Positions 1-5,370 of a stretch of DNA of 5,370 nucleotides are shown here, one piece after another. The translations under genes were made by a program, and so were the position numbers. Source of the stretch: an uncultured Clostridia bacterium (GTDB lineage Bacteria; Bacillota; Clostridia; Christensenellales; Borkfalkiaceae); the NCBI GenBank assembly GCA_934271725.1, contig CAKQSC010000075.1, forward strand, positions 1-5,370. Reading direction: 5' to 3'. The notes beneath the pieces are model-generated. The model was not told the origin of the DNA and ran no database searches. It worked only from the letters and a program-made list of their open reading frames with translations. The first letter of the stretch is position 1. The number at the start of each line of letters is the position of its first letter.

Positions 1-2580
1 CATCTGCTTTATTTCGCTCATCAACGGATAACGCGGGTTCGCGCCGGTGCATTGATCGTCGAACGCCTGTTCCGTCATCGCGTCGAGTCTGTCAAGGAAA
101 TCTTTTTCGTCGGGTACGTAATCTCTGATAGTCGGCTTTATGCCTACTCTCGCTTTAAGATCGTTTACCGCCTTGATAAGATTTTCGAGTTTTTCGGAAT
201 CGTTCTTTCCGCCGAGTCCCAAAGAATCCGCGACTTCCGCGTAACGGTGAAGGGTATGCGGGTGGTCGTATTGAGAGAAGGTACCCATTTTTACGGGTGC
301 TTCCGCAGCGTTGAAACGAAGAACTTCTTCGAGCATCAAAGCGTTTGCCACGCCGTGCGGAATGTGGTGGAACGCGCCGAGTTTATGCGCCATAGAGTGG
401 CATACTCCGAGGAATGCGTTTGCGAACGCCATACCTGCCATAGTTGCCGCGTTTGCCATTTTTTCACGCGCTTCGACGTCCGTCTGACCGTTGTCGTAAG
501 CACGGGGAAGATATTCAAATATAGTCTGCAACGCTTGTTTTGCAAGTCCGTCCGTATAACCCGTAGCCATAACCGAAGCGTACGCTTCCAAAGCGTGAGA
601 TACCGCGTCTATACCGGAAGCCGCCGTAAGTCCTCTCGGCGCGCTCATATGGAAATCGGTGTCTATGATAGCCATATTCGGCAATAACTGATAGTCCGCA
701 AGGGGATATTTTATTCCGCTGTCCTGATCGGTAATAACCGCGAAAGGCGTTACTTCCGAACCCGTACCCGCGGAAGTGGGTATTGCGATGAAATACGCTT
801 TTTCGCCCATTTTCGGGAAAGTGTAAACTCTCTTACGAATATCTATGAATCTCATAGCCATATCCATAAAGTCTACTTCGGGGTGTTCGTACATAACCCA
901 CATTATTTTGCCCGCGTCCATTGCGGAACCACCGCCGAGCGCGATTATGGTATCCGGTTTAAAGGAACGCATAAGTTCCGCGCCTGCCTGTGCGCAAGCG
1001 AGCGTCGGATCGGGAGCAACGTCGAAGAACGTTTCGTGAACGATGCCCATTTCGTCGAGTTTATCTTCTATGGGTTTGGTGTAACCGTTATTGTAAAGGA
1101 AAGAGTCCGTTACGATAAACGCACGTTTTTTGCCCATAACGCTTCTCAATTCTTCGAGAGCGACGGGTAAGCAACCTTTCTTTATATAAACCTTTTCGGG
1201 TGCGCGGAACCACAACATGTTTTCTCTCCTTTCTGCTACTGTTTTAATATTTATAAGATGTTTTACGCCTACGTTTTCGGATACGCTGTTACCGCCCCAG
1301 GAACCGCAACCGAGAGTAAGCGACGGGGGAAGTTTGAAGTTGTAAAGGTCGCCTATACCGCCTTGCGAAGAAGGAGTGTTTACGAGTATACGGCAGGTTT
1401 TCATTCTCGAAGCGAATTCGTCGAGTTTAGCCTTTTCGGTAACCGCGTTGAGGTATATCGAAGAAGTGTGTCCGTAACCGCCGTCAGCAATAAGGTGTTC
1501 CGCTTTGCAGAACGCGTCGTGAATGTCTTCCGCCTTGTACATCGCAAGAACGGGCGAAAGTTTTTCGTGAGCGAATTCTTCGGAAAGTTCCACGCTTTCG
1601 ACTTCGCCGATAAGAACTTTCGTTCCTTCGGGAACTTTTACGTCCGCGAGTTCCGCTATTTTAGACGCTTTCTGACCGACTATTTTAGCGTTGAGCGCGC
1701 CGTTTATTATAATGGTTTTACGAACCTTTTCTTTTTCTTCGGGATTAAGGAAATAACAACCTCTGTTCGCGAACTCTTCCTTAACCGCGTCGTAAACGTT
1801 TTTATGAACGATTACGGACTGTTCGGAAGCGCAAATCATACCGTTATCGAACGTTTTGGAGTGTATTATAGAGTTTACCGCAAGAACGATGTCCGCCGAG
1901 TCGTCTATAATCGCCGGGGTGTTGCCCGCGCCTACGCCGAGAGCCGGTTTGCCGGACGAATACGCCGCCTTGACCATTCCGGGACCGCCGGTAGCGAGAA
2001 TTATATCGGCCTCTTTCATCAAAAGGTTTGTCATTTCGAGAGACGGAACGTCTATCCAGTCGATAATACCTGCGGGCGCGCCTGCCTTAACCGCCGCGTC
2101 GAGAACTGTTTTAGCCGCCGCGATGGTGGACTTTTTCGCTCTCGGGTGCGGACTGATGATAATCGCGTTTCTCGTTTTAAGAGCGATCATCGTCTTGAAA
2201 ATCGCCGTAGAAGTCGGGTTGGTGGTGGGAATTACCGCCGCGATGACGCCGATAGGCTCCGCAATCTTTTTGACGCCGTAAGCCTTATCTTCTTCTATAA
2301 CACCGCAAGTTTTGGTGTTCTTGTACGCATTGTAAATATACTCCGCCGCATAGTTGTTTTTGATTACCTTGTCCTCTACGACGCCCATGCCCGTTTCTTC
2401 CACCGCCATTTTCGCAAGCGGAATACGCGCCTGGTTAGCGGCAATCGCCGCCGCTTTAAATATTGCGTCGACTTGTTCCTGCGTGTAAGTCGCAAATACG
2501 CGTTGAGCCTCTTTAACTCTCGCAATAGTCGCTTCGAGCGCTTCGACGCCGTCAACGATCTGTCGTTCTTTGATTTCCAT
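1..2580 (-). CDS. adhE: Bifunctional acetaldehyde-CoA/alcohol dehydrogenase AdhE (3' end cut by window edge)
   Basis: This cytoplasmic enzyme reduces acetyl-CoA to acetaldehyde and then to ethanol, oxidising two NADH, and is a main NAD+-regenerating route in fermenting Clostridia. I read all 860 in-window codons and found no stop or frameshift. The N-terminal aldehyde dehydrogenase half (about residues 1-445) has PTTNPT at 118-123, GGPG at 198-201, GVGAGN at 215-220 and the catalytic cysteine C250 in FDNGMICASEQS. A linker containing ENMLWFRAP joins it to an iron-dependent alcohol dehydrogenase half with GGGS at 549-552 and GTGSEVTPF. The likely metal ligands are D658, H662, H728 and H742, a constant +5 offset from E. 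coli D653, H657, H723 and H737. The visible end, NPRYPLMSEIKQM, matches the family C-terminus, so probably only a few to about 30 residues lie outside. The start is supported by AGGAGG at 2586-2591, five bases upstream. rex lies 28 bp upstream on the same strand. The family forms helical filaments (spirosomes), which cannot be judged here. Confidence 0.97.
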   Translation of the reverse strand, partial: MEIKERQIVDGVEALEATIARVKEAQRVFATYTQEQVDAIFKAAAIAANQARIPLAKMAVEETGMGVVEDKVIKNNYAAEYIYNAYKNTKTCGVIEEDKAYGVKKIAEPIGVIAAVIPTTNPTSTAIFKTMIALKTRNAIIISPHPRAKKSTIAAAKTVLDAAVKAGAPAGIIDWIDVPSLEMTNLLMKEADIILATGGPGMVKAAYSSGKPALGVGAGNTPAIIDDSADIVLAVNSIIHSKTFDNGMICASEQSVIVHKNVYDAVKEEFANRGCYFLNPEEKEKVRKTIIINGALNAKIVGQKASKIAELADVKVPEGTKVLIGEVESVELSEEFAHEKLSPVLAMYKAEDIHDAFCKAEHLIADGGYGHTSSIYLNAVTEKAKLDEFASRMKTCRILVNTPSSQGGIGDLYNFKLPPSLTLGCGSWGGNSVSENVGVKHLINIKTVAERRENMLWFRAPEKVYIKKGCLPVALEELRSVMGKKRAFIVTDSFLYNNGYTKPIEDKLDEMGIVHETFFDVAPDPTLACAQAGAELMRSFKPDTIIALGGGSAMDAGKIMWVMYEHPEVDFMDMAMRFIDIRKRVYTFPKMGEKAYFIAIPTSAGTGSEVTPFAVITDQDSGIKYPLADYQLLPNMAIIDTDFHMSAPRGLTAASGIDAVSHALEAYASVMATGYTDGLAKQALQTIFEYLPRAYDNGQTDVEAREKMANAATMAGMAFANAFLGVCHSMAHKLGAFHHIPHGVANALMLEEVLRFNAAEAPVKMGTFSQYDHPHTLHRYAEVADSLGLGGKNDSEKLENLIKAVNDLKARVGIKPTIRDYVPDEKDFLDRLDAMTEQAFDDQCTGANPRYPLMSEIKQM

Positions 2581-2608
2581 AGAAACCTCCTTTTATTCGT
2601 ATAATTTT

Positions 2609-3199
2609 TTAACCTATTTTATTTTGCAGATGCGCAAGAGATAACGCCATGTTCTCGTACTGAACGACTACCCCTTCCGGCACTTGCAGATGTGAAGACG
2701 AAAAACACCATATTCCTTTTATTCCGCTTGCAACCATTTCGTCCAACGCTTTTTGAGAAGCATTTGTCGGAACCGTAAGAATACCTAATTCTATCTGATG
2801 CAACGAACAGTACGATTTCAGTTCGCTCATCGGAAAAACGTCCTCGCTCCATTTACGAGAGTCCGTATCGAACGCTTTCGTAATGGTTATGCCGTATTCC
2901 GAAAAACCGGCGTAACCCAAAAACGCCATACCGAGTTTGCCCGCACCCACGATAACCGCTTCTTTATTAGATTTCCCCGAAAGAACGCGTTCCAAACCGG
3001 AAGCAAGTTCTTTTACGGAATAACCTACCCGCGGTTTGCCTTTTCCGCAAGCGGAAGCAAGATCTTTACGAACCTGAACTTCGCCGAGAGATAACTCTTT
3101 GGACAAAGTGGTTGCCGATATATTCGTAACCGACGACGGCAACTTTTTCAAATATCGTAAATAAACGGGTATTCTTCCCAAAGTCGCTTTGGATATCAT
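2609..3199 (-). CDS. rex: Redox-sensing transcriptional repressor Rex
   Basis: Rex is a dimeric cytoplasmic repressor that binds DNA when NAD+ is high and lets go when NADH rises; fermentation genes such as adhE are classic targets. The protein has 196 residues, slightly shorter than the usual 205-215. Residues 1 to about 78 form the winged-helix domain, with the typical opening ISKATLGRIPVYLRYL and the core QVRKDLA at 42-48. A Rossmann NADH-binding domain follows with GAGKLG at 85-90 and an acidic AFDTD at 109-113. The C-terminal segment HLQVPEGVVVQYENMALSLA (170-189) matches the domain-swap helix region. The segment after QVRKDL (SACGKGKPRVGY) differs from the better-known S-FGEFG-RGVGY form, so the operator may differ too. 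The start is supported by GAGGTG at 3207-3212, seven bases upstream. No terminator separates rex from adhE, so the two are probably co-transcribed and Rex probably controls its own operon (inference). The family assignment is secure. Confidence 0.94.
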   Translation of the reverse strand: MISKATLGRIPVYLRYLKKLPSSVTNISATTLSKELSLGEVQVRKDLASACGKGKPRVGYSVKELASGLERVLSGKSNKEAVIVGAGKLGMAFLGYAGFSEYGITITKAFDTDSRKWSEDVFPMSELKSYCSLHQIELGILTVPTNASQKALDEMVASGIKGIWCFSSSHLQVPEGVVVQYENMALSLAHLQNKIG

Positions 3200-3213
3200 T
3201 TCGCCTCACCTCA

Positions 3214-3242
3214 CGTATACAGTATACAACGTTTTCCGTCAA
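3214..3242 (-). promoter_or_regulatory. Candidate rex-adhE promoter
   Basis: The best minus-strand match upstream of rex is TTGACG (3237-3242), a 17-bp spacer and TATACG (3214-3219). It would start transcription near 3207, leaving a leader of only about 8 nt that begins at the ribosome binding site. This is unusually short, so a second promoter further upstream is possible. The rest of the 227-bp gap (3200-3426) holds AT-rich repeats, the yfcE terminator and no gene. Confidence 0.45.
3215..3227. promoter_or_regulatory. GTATAC-A-GTATAC palindrome over the rex -10 element
   Basis: Two copies of the self-complementary hexamer GTATAC flank a single base, giving a 13-bp palindrome apart from its centre. 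It covers the proposed -10 box just upstream of the ribosome binding site, so it could be an operator, or partly just the -10 sequence repeated. Confidence 0.35.
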
Positions 3243-3249
3243 AACGGAA
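3234..3249. promoter_or_regulatory. Inverted repeat over the rex -35 element (candidate operator)
   Basis: TTCCGT-CAAA-ACGGAA is a perfect 6-4-6 inverted repeat with the TTGACG -35 box at its centre. The layout (two arms about a 4-bp spacer) resembles a Rex operator, but the sequence does not match the known TTGTGAA-N4-TTCACAA type. A binding site for Rex or another repressor is inferred. Confidence 0.4.
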
Positions 3250-3252
3250 TTG

Positions 3253-3288
3253 CCGATTTTTAATATCGGTATGGTATATATCGATATA
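3253..3288. repeat. Palindrome cluster upstream of the rex promoter
   Basis: CCGAT (3253-3257) pairs with ATCGG (3265-3269) across a 7-bp AT-only centre. It is followed by the perfect 12-bp palindrome TATATCGATATA (3277-3288). Both lie upstream of the proposed -35, where extra regulator sites would be expected, but AT-rich DNA makes short palindromes common. Confidence 0.3.
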
Positions 3289-3309
3289 ACGGGTAACGAT
3301 TAAAACGGA

Positions 3310-3348
3310 ATAAGGTTAAAACCGCGTTTTCAAAAGAAAAAACCTTAT
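3310..3348. repeat. 8-bp inverted repeat ATAAGGTT/AACCTTAT
   Basis: ATAAGGTT at 3310-3317 is exactly complementary to AACCTTAT at 3341-3348, with 23 bases between. The repeat lies between the yfcE terminator and the rex promoter. It could be an operator pair or a weak hairpin; no function can be assigned. Confidence 0.3.
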
Positions 3349-3386
3349 AAAAAGCGATTTTTTAAAAACGCCTTAAAAAACGCGAA

Positions 3387-3420
3387 AACCCTTGCGGAGC
3401 ACTTCTGCTTCGCAAGGGTT
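3387..3420 (-). terminator. Intrinsic terminator of the LysR-yfcE operon
   Basis: A near-perfect 15-bp stem is formed by 3387-3401 and 3406-3420, with AACCCTTGCG/CGCAAGGGTT pairing exactly, one G-U pair next to it and a four-base loop. On the minus strand it begins 6 nt after the yfcE stop and is followed by TTTTCGCG and then TTTTTT (3375-3380). There is no comparable T run on the plus-strand side, so it serves the leftward operon. Confidence 0.8.
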
Positions 3421-3426
3421 ATGTAA

Positions 3427-3972
3427 CTAAATACCTTTTTCCGTTTTATAAACGTTGCCGTCAACGTCTTTCCAAACGAATTCGCCGTCGCAAAAAACCA
3501 TATAACCGTTTTTACCGTTTTCTTTCGGCAGAGAAACGGAACCGGGGTTTATACATATAACGCCGTCCTTTTCGCGATAAACGGGTACGTGAATATGCCC
3601 GAAAGCGAAAATGTCTCCTTTTTTAAGCGGAGGAAGGTTGTTTTCGTCGTATTTATGACCGTGCGTAGCGAAAATCACACCGCACCCCGTGTCTATAACG
3701 GCATAATCGGACAATATAGGAAAATCGAGCATCATCTGATCGACTTCCGCGTCGCAGTTTCCCCTTACGCAAAGAACTCTGTCCTTTATTCCGTTAAGCA
3801 TTTCGGCAACTTTTTTCGGATTGTAATCTTTCGGCAAAGGATTTCTCGGTCCGTGATAAAGAATATCGCCGAGCAGTAACAGGCGATCCGCCTTTTCCTC
3901 TTCGAAACGGTCGATTAGTTTTTTACAATAATACGCGCTACCGTGTATGTCGGAAGCAATAACGAGTTTCAT
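3427..3972 (-). CDS. yfcE: YfcE-type metallophosphodiesterase
   Basis: This is a small, probably dimetal (Mn2+-type) cytoplasmic phosphodiesterase of the calcineurin-like superfamily. E. coli YfcE hydrolyses model phosphodiesters in vitro but its physiological substrate is not established, so only the chemistry can be inferred. At 181 residues it is close to E. coli YfcE (184) and collinear with it. The metal and active-site motifs are complete: D8-x-H10 in SDIHG, GD at 35-36 (D36), GNCD at 71-74 (N72), THGH at 103-106 and GHIHVP at 125-130 (H126, H128). The family signature HGPRN is at 40-44 and NPGSVSLPK at 142-150. Its ATG overlaps the TGA of the upstream LysR gene (ATGA at 3969-3972), which indicates translational coupling. 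A GGAG at 3983-3986, ten bases from the ATG, lies inside the end of that gene. A strong hairpin terminator starts 7 bp after the stop codon, so this is the last gene of its operon. Confidence 0.95.
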   Translation of the reverse strand: MKLVIASDIHGSAYYCKKLIDRFEEEKADRLLLLGDILYHGPRNPLPKDYNPKKVAEMLNGIKDRVLCVRGNCDAEVDQMMLDFPILSDYAVIDTGCGVIFATHGHKYDENNLPPLKKGDIFAFGHIHVPVYREKDGVICINPGSVSLPKENGKNGYMVFCDGEFVWKDVDGNVYKTEKGI

Positions 3973-4904
3973 TTTATTTTTTCTCCGAAAAGTTTTCTTT
4001 TTACGTTACAAAGTTCCGTTATAAACGCCTTATCGAGATCCGTAAACGCGTAATCCTTTTTGCATATAAGAACGTCTTTATACGTTTTGTTGTTTGCGGA
4101 ACAATCTTTTTCCACAAGTCCGTAAGCGTTTAAAATATGCTCGGGAACGGGCGATACCCACATAAACGTGTCGGGATTTTCCGAAAGAAGTTCAAACTGA
4201 CTTGCCCGCTCGAACACGAATATTCTCTTTTCCGTTTCGGGCAACTCTTCCTTTTTGACTTTTGAAAGAGAAAGCGCGGGAACGTACGGATCCGCGTGCG
4301 CTATTTCCGTTTTGTCCGCCAGATCGGCATAATCTATTTCCGTTTTTGTCGCAAGAGGCGAATTTTTGCCGACGACGAGTTTATATCCGAACTCCGTTAA
4401 AAGTTCGTAAGAAAGCCCTTTGCTTTCGAGCATTTCTTTATAATATTTGTCGTACTGCTCTGCATAGCGTACAATTCCCAAACGATAGTCCCCTTCGAGA
4501 ATATTTTTAATAGCCCGTAAGGAATTGGTTTCTTTGTAAAATATTTCAAACCGCCCGTCTTTCGGCAAACGGAGGGAAAACGCGGAAAACGCTTCGCTTA
4601 TATAACTTGCCCTCGGAACGGAAACGGAAAAAAACTTTTTTTCAAGGGCGTCGTCGCGGAACATATTTTCCACGATATCCACTTGTTTTAATATGCTGTG
4701 CGCGTAAGTCAGAAACTCTTCGCCTTTCGGGGTAACTTTCATACCGCGCGACGAACGCTCGAAAATATTTACGCCAAGCGACGTTTCGAGTTCTTTGATG
4801 CAACGGCTGAGGTTGGATTGATCCATATAAAGGGCCTCTGCGGCTTTGTTGATAGAGCCGTGCGACGCAACTTCTACGGCAAACTTCAAATACATTAAGT
4901 TCAT
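3969..4904 (-). CDS. LysR-family transcriptional regulator
   Basis: A DNA-binding regulator of 311 residues, the usual length for the LysR family. The N-terminal winged helix-turn-helix covers about residues 1-60, with the recognition region SINKAAEALYMDQSNLSRCI at 17-36 followed by KELETSLGVNIFERSSRGM and TPKG. A linker helix runs to about residue 90. The rest (about 92-305) is the periplasmic-binding-protein-like effector domain that normally binds a small molecule. The ligand and targets cannot be read from the sequence. The ATG at 4902-4904 is chosen because GGAG at 4913-4916 lies eight bases upstream; the in-frame ATG at residue 4 would sit further from it. A sigma-A-type promoter at 4942-4970 and a palindrome at 4921-4934 suggest autoregulation. 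There is no divergently transcribed neighbour, which is where LysR targets are often found. Instead the gene overlaps yfcE by four bases, so the two products are made together. Confidence 0.95.
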   Translation of the reverse strand: MNLMYLKFAVEVASHGSINKAAEALYMDQSNLSRCIKELETSLGVNIFERSSRGMKVTPKGEEFLTYAHSILKQVDIVENMFRDDALEKKFFSVSVPRASYISEAFSAFSLRLPKDGRFEIFYKETNSLRAIKNILEGDYRLGIVRYAEQYDKYYKEMLESKGLSYELLTEFGYKLVVGKNSPLATKTEIDYADLADKTEIAHADPYVPALSLSKVKKEELPETEKRIFVFERASQFELLSENPDTFMWVSPVPEHILNAYGLVEKDCSANNKTYKDVLICKKDYAFTDLDKAFITELCNVKRKLFGEKIK

Positions 4905-4920
4905 ACGCTTTTCTCCGCAA

Positions 4921-4934
4921 TAATCGTGAGATTA
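4921..4934. promoter_or_regulatory. Candidate operator (TAATC-GTGA-GATTA palindrome)
   Basis: A perfect 5-bp inverted repeat, TAATC and GATTA around GTGA, lies just downstream of the predicted transcription start and upstream of the ribosome binding site. A dimeric regulator bound here would block the promoter. Self-control by the adjacent LysR protein is the simplest reading, although many LysR sites follow a T-N11-A pattern upstream of the promoter, which this does not exactly match. Confidence 0.35.
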
Positions 4935-4941
4935 CGCTTTT

Positions 4942-4970
4942 ATTTTATTATAAAACGCTTTAAAAGTCAA
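4942..4970 (-). promoter_or_regulatory. Promoter of the LysR-yfcE operon
   Basis: On the minus strand there is a -35 TTGACT (4965-4970), a 17-bp spacer and a -10 TAAAAT (4942-4947). The predicted start near 4935 gives a leader of about 30 nt carrying the GGAG ribosome binding site of the LysR gene. Confidence 0.7.
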
Positions 4971-5048
4971 GGCTTTAAGTAAAAGCGTCCGTACAAACTT
5001 AAAGAAAAAACGTTTTATGAAAAAAACGACGAATTTAAGAGAAAAAGT

Positions 5049-5077
5049 AAAAAAATAAAACGGCCGTCAACCGACCG
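5049..5077 (-). terminator. Intrinsic terminator upstream of the LysR operon
   Basis: Read on the minus strand, CGGTCG and CGGCCG (5072-5077 with 5061-5066) form a 6-bp stem with one G-U pair around the loop GUUGA. It is followed immediately by TTTTATTTTTTT (5060-5049). The hairpin plus T run is oriented to stop leftward transcription from the promoter at 5238-5266 or from the gene entering at the right edge, isolating the LysR operon from upstream readthrough. Confidence 0.75.
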
Positions 5078-5231
5078 CTCCGTAAAAAAACGGTTCGCCG
5101 ACAATTCGTTTTTGTTAAAATACCCCATACAATTCAAAAAGCAATTTACGAATGTAAACTGCTTCCTGAATAATATATGATAAGGGGGAAAATGATGAGC
5201 ATTTTTATGTCTTTCGGTTTCCCTATTGACA
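5050..5231 (-). ncRNA. Candidate small RNA or terminated leader of about 180 nt
   Basis: This interval is bounded by a near-consensus promoter on one side and an intrinsic terminator on the other, and contains no plausible gene on the minus strand. Its RNA would be well folded. A 6-bp hairpin, AAAATG-CTCAT-CATTTT, lies at 5189-5205. An 11-bp stem with one G-U pair and loop AUUC lies at 5139-5164 and is enclosed by AUUCA/UGAAU (5167-5171 with 5132-5136) and by C-rich/G-rich arms (5184-5188 with 5123-5126). The 5' end can also pair with the terminator. I do not recognise a known RNA family; a 6S-like regulatory RNA, a riboswitch or attenuator leader for the LysR operon, or a long 3' UTR of the upstream gene are all possible. 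Nothing here proves transcription. Confidence 0.4.
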
Positions 5232-5237
5232 AGTACG

Positions 5238-5266
5238 ATTATATACTAAAATTTTTGTTATGTAAA
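5238..5266 (-). promoter_or_regulatory. Strong sigma-A-type promoter reading left
   Basis: On the minus strand there is a -35 TTTACA (5261-5266), a 17-bp spacer and a consensus -10 TATAAT (5238-5243). Transcription should start near 5231. The -35 box begins 5 bp beyond the stop codon of the incoming gene, and no open frame of convincing quality follows before the terminator at 5049-5077. Confidence 0.6.
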
Positions 5267-5271
5267 GCGTT

Positions 5272-5370
5272 TTAACGTCGTTTTTTAAACTTTTTTGAAA
5301 ATTTTTTTTGATTTATTTGTAATATTTTCGGGATATCGGGCATTTCGAGAGGTTTCGTGCCGTTATCGTT
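5272..5370 (-). CDS. C-terminal end of an unidentified protein (partial, runs off right edge)
   Basis: An open minus-strand frame enters from the right edge and ends in TAA at 5272-5274, giving 32 visible residues. They begin NDNGTKPLEMPDIPKILQ and finish in a very basic tail, KKFSKKFKKRR. The other two minus-strand frames close early (TAA within the first few codons of one and about 18 codons into the other). The edge-proximal codons (GGC, ACG, CCC, CCG, ATC, GAA) resemble those of the other genes in the window. No domain can be recognised from so short a piece. A lysine/arginine-rich tail is compatible with an RNA- or membrane-associated protein, but that is only a suggestion. A chance open frame in AT-rich DNA cannot be excluded. 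No hairpin terminator follows directly; the next one is at 5049-5077. Confidence 0.5.
   Translation of the reverse strand, partial: NDNGTKPLEMPDIPKILQINQKKFSKKFKKRR

Noticed and set aside
1258..2604. Very long plus-strand open frame opposite adhE.
   Set aside because: It encodes an arginine-, phenylalanine- and tyrosine-rich low-sense sequence with no domain and arises from the codon bias of adhE, which is unmistakable on the other strand. The same applies to the plus-strand frames opposite rex, yfcE and the LysR gene.
2581..2608. A separate adhE promoter or Rex operator between rex and adhE.
   Set aside because: Only 28 bp are available, containing the AGGAGG ribosome binding site and a T/A-rich stretch; no inverted repeat or -35/-10 pair is visible.
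3084..3426. CRISPR array, insertion sequence or tRNA in the intergenic regions.
   Set aside because: The repeats seen are single short inverted repeats without regular spacing, there is no transposase fragment, and no cloverleaf or TTCGA-type arm is present in the gaps at 3200-3426 and 4905-5271.
5050..5231. Assignment of the candidate RNA to a known class (T-box, SRP RNA, c-di-GMP, THF, purine or fluoride riboswitch).
   Set aside because: I compared the remembered conserved cores of these families with both strands and found none; the short GGAAGCAG resemblance to SRP RNA lacks the surrounding conserved core.
5226..5253. Perfect TTGACA on the plus strand with TAAAAT downstream.
   Set aside because: The spacer is only 15 bp and no gene follows rightward; only the T-rich, minus-strand C-terminal frame lies there.
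5192..5275. A 27-codon plus-strand frame (MMSIFMSFGFPIDKYDYILKFL...) preceded by AAGGGGG.
   Set aside because: The G run lies only 3 bases from the first ATG, it is a poorer ribosome binding site than those of the real genes, no plus-strand promoter of good spacing lies upstream, and it runs opposite the better-supported minus-strand promoter and RNA. It remains possible but unsupported.

Overview
The window looks like chromosomal DNA from an anaerobic, fermentative member of the Clostridia (Bacillota). This rests on protein resemblance recalled from memory (a clostridial-type AdhE, Rex and LysR regulator), on AGGAGG/GGAG ribosome binding sites, on AT-rich intergenic DNA full of A and T runs, and on a moderate-GC coding bias. 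No genus can be named from sequence alone. Every convincing gene is on the minus strand, so the region reads from right to left.

Right edge (5370 to 4905): the C-terminal end of an unidentified gene enters from the right (stop at 5272-5274). A near-consensus minus-strand promoter (5238-5266) begins a few bases after that stop. About 155 bases downstream of its predicted start there is a GC-rich hairpin followed by a T run (5049-5077). Promoter, folded and apparently non-coding interior, and terminator together suggest a small RNA or a terminated leader of about 180 nt. This is the least explained element in the window. A second promoter (4942-4970) and a small palindrome then lead into the next operon.

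Middle (4904 to 3387): a LysR-family regulator and a YfcE-type metallophosphoesterase overlap by four bases (ATGA). They form a two-gene operon that ends in a 15-bp hairpin terminator (3387-3420).

Left (3386 to 1): a 227-bp intergenic region carries a candidate promoter whose -35 and -10 elements each sit in an inverted repeat. It leads into rex, the NADH/NAD+-sensing repressor, and 28 bp later into adhE, the bifunctional acetaldehyde-CoA/alcohol dehydrogenase. adhE is open over 860 codons and runs off the left edge close to its expected end. The rex-adhE arrangement is a self-contained redox module: AdhE reoxidises NADH by reducing acetyl-CoA to ethanol, and Rex is expected to release its targets, including probably this operon, when NADH builds up. 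No mobile elements, tRNA or rRNA genes, or CRISPR arrays were seen.
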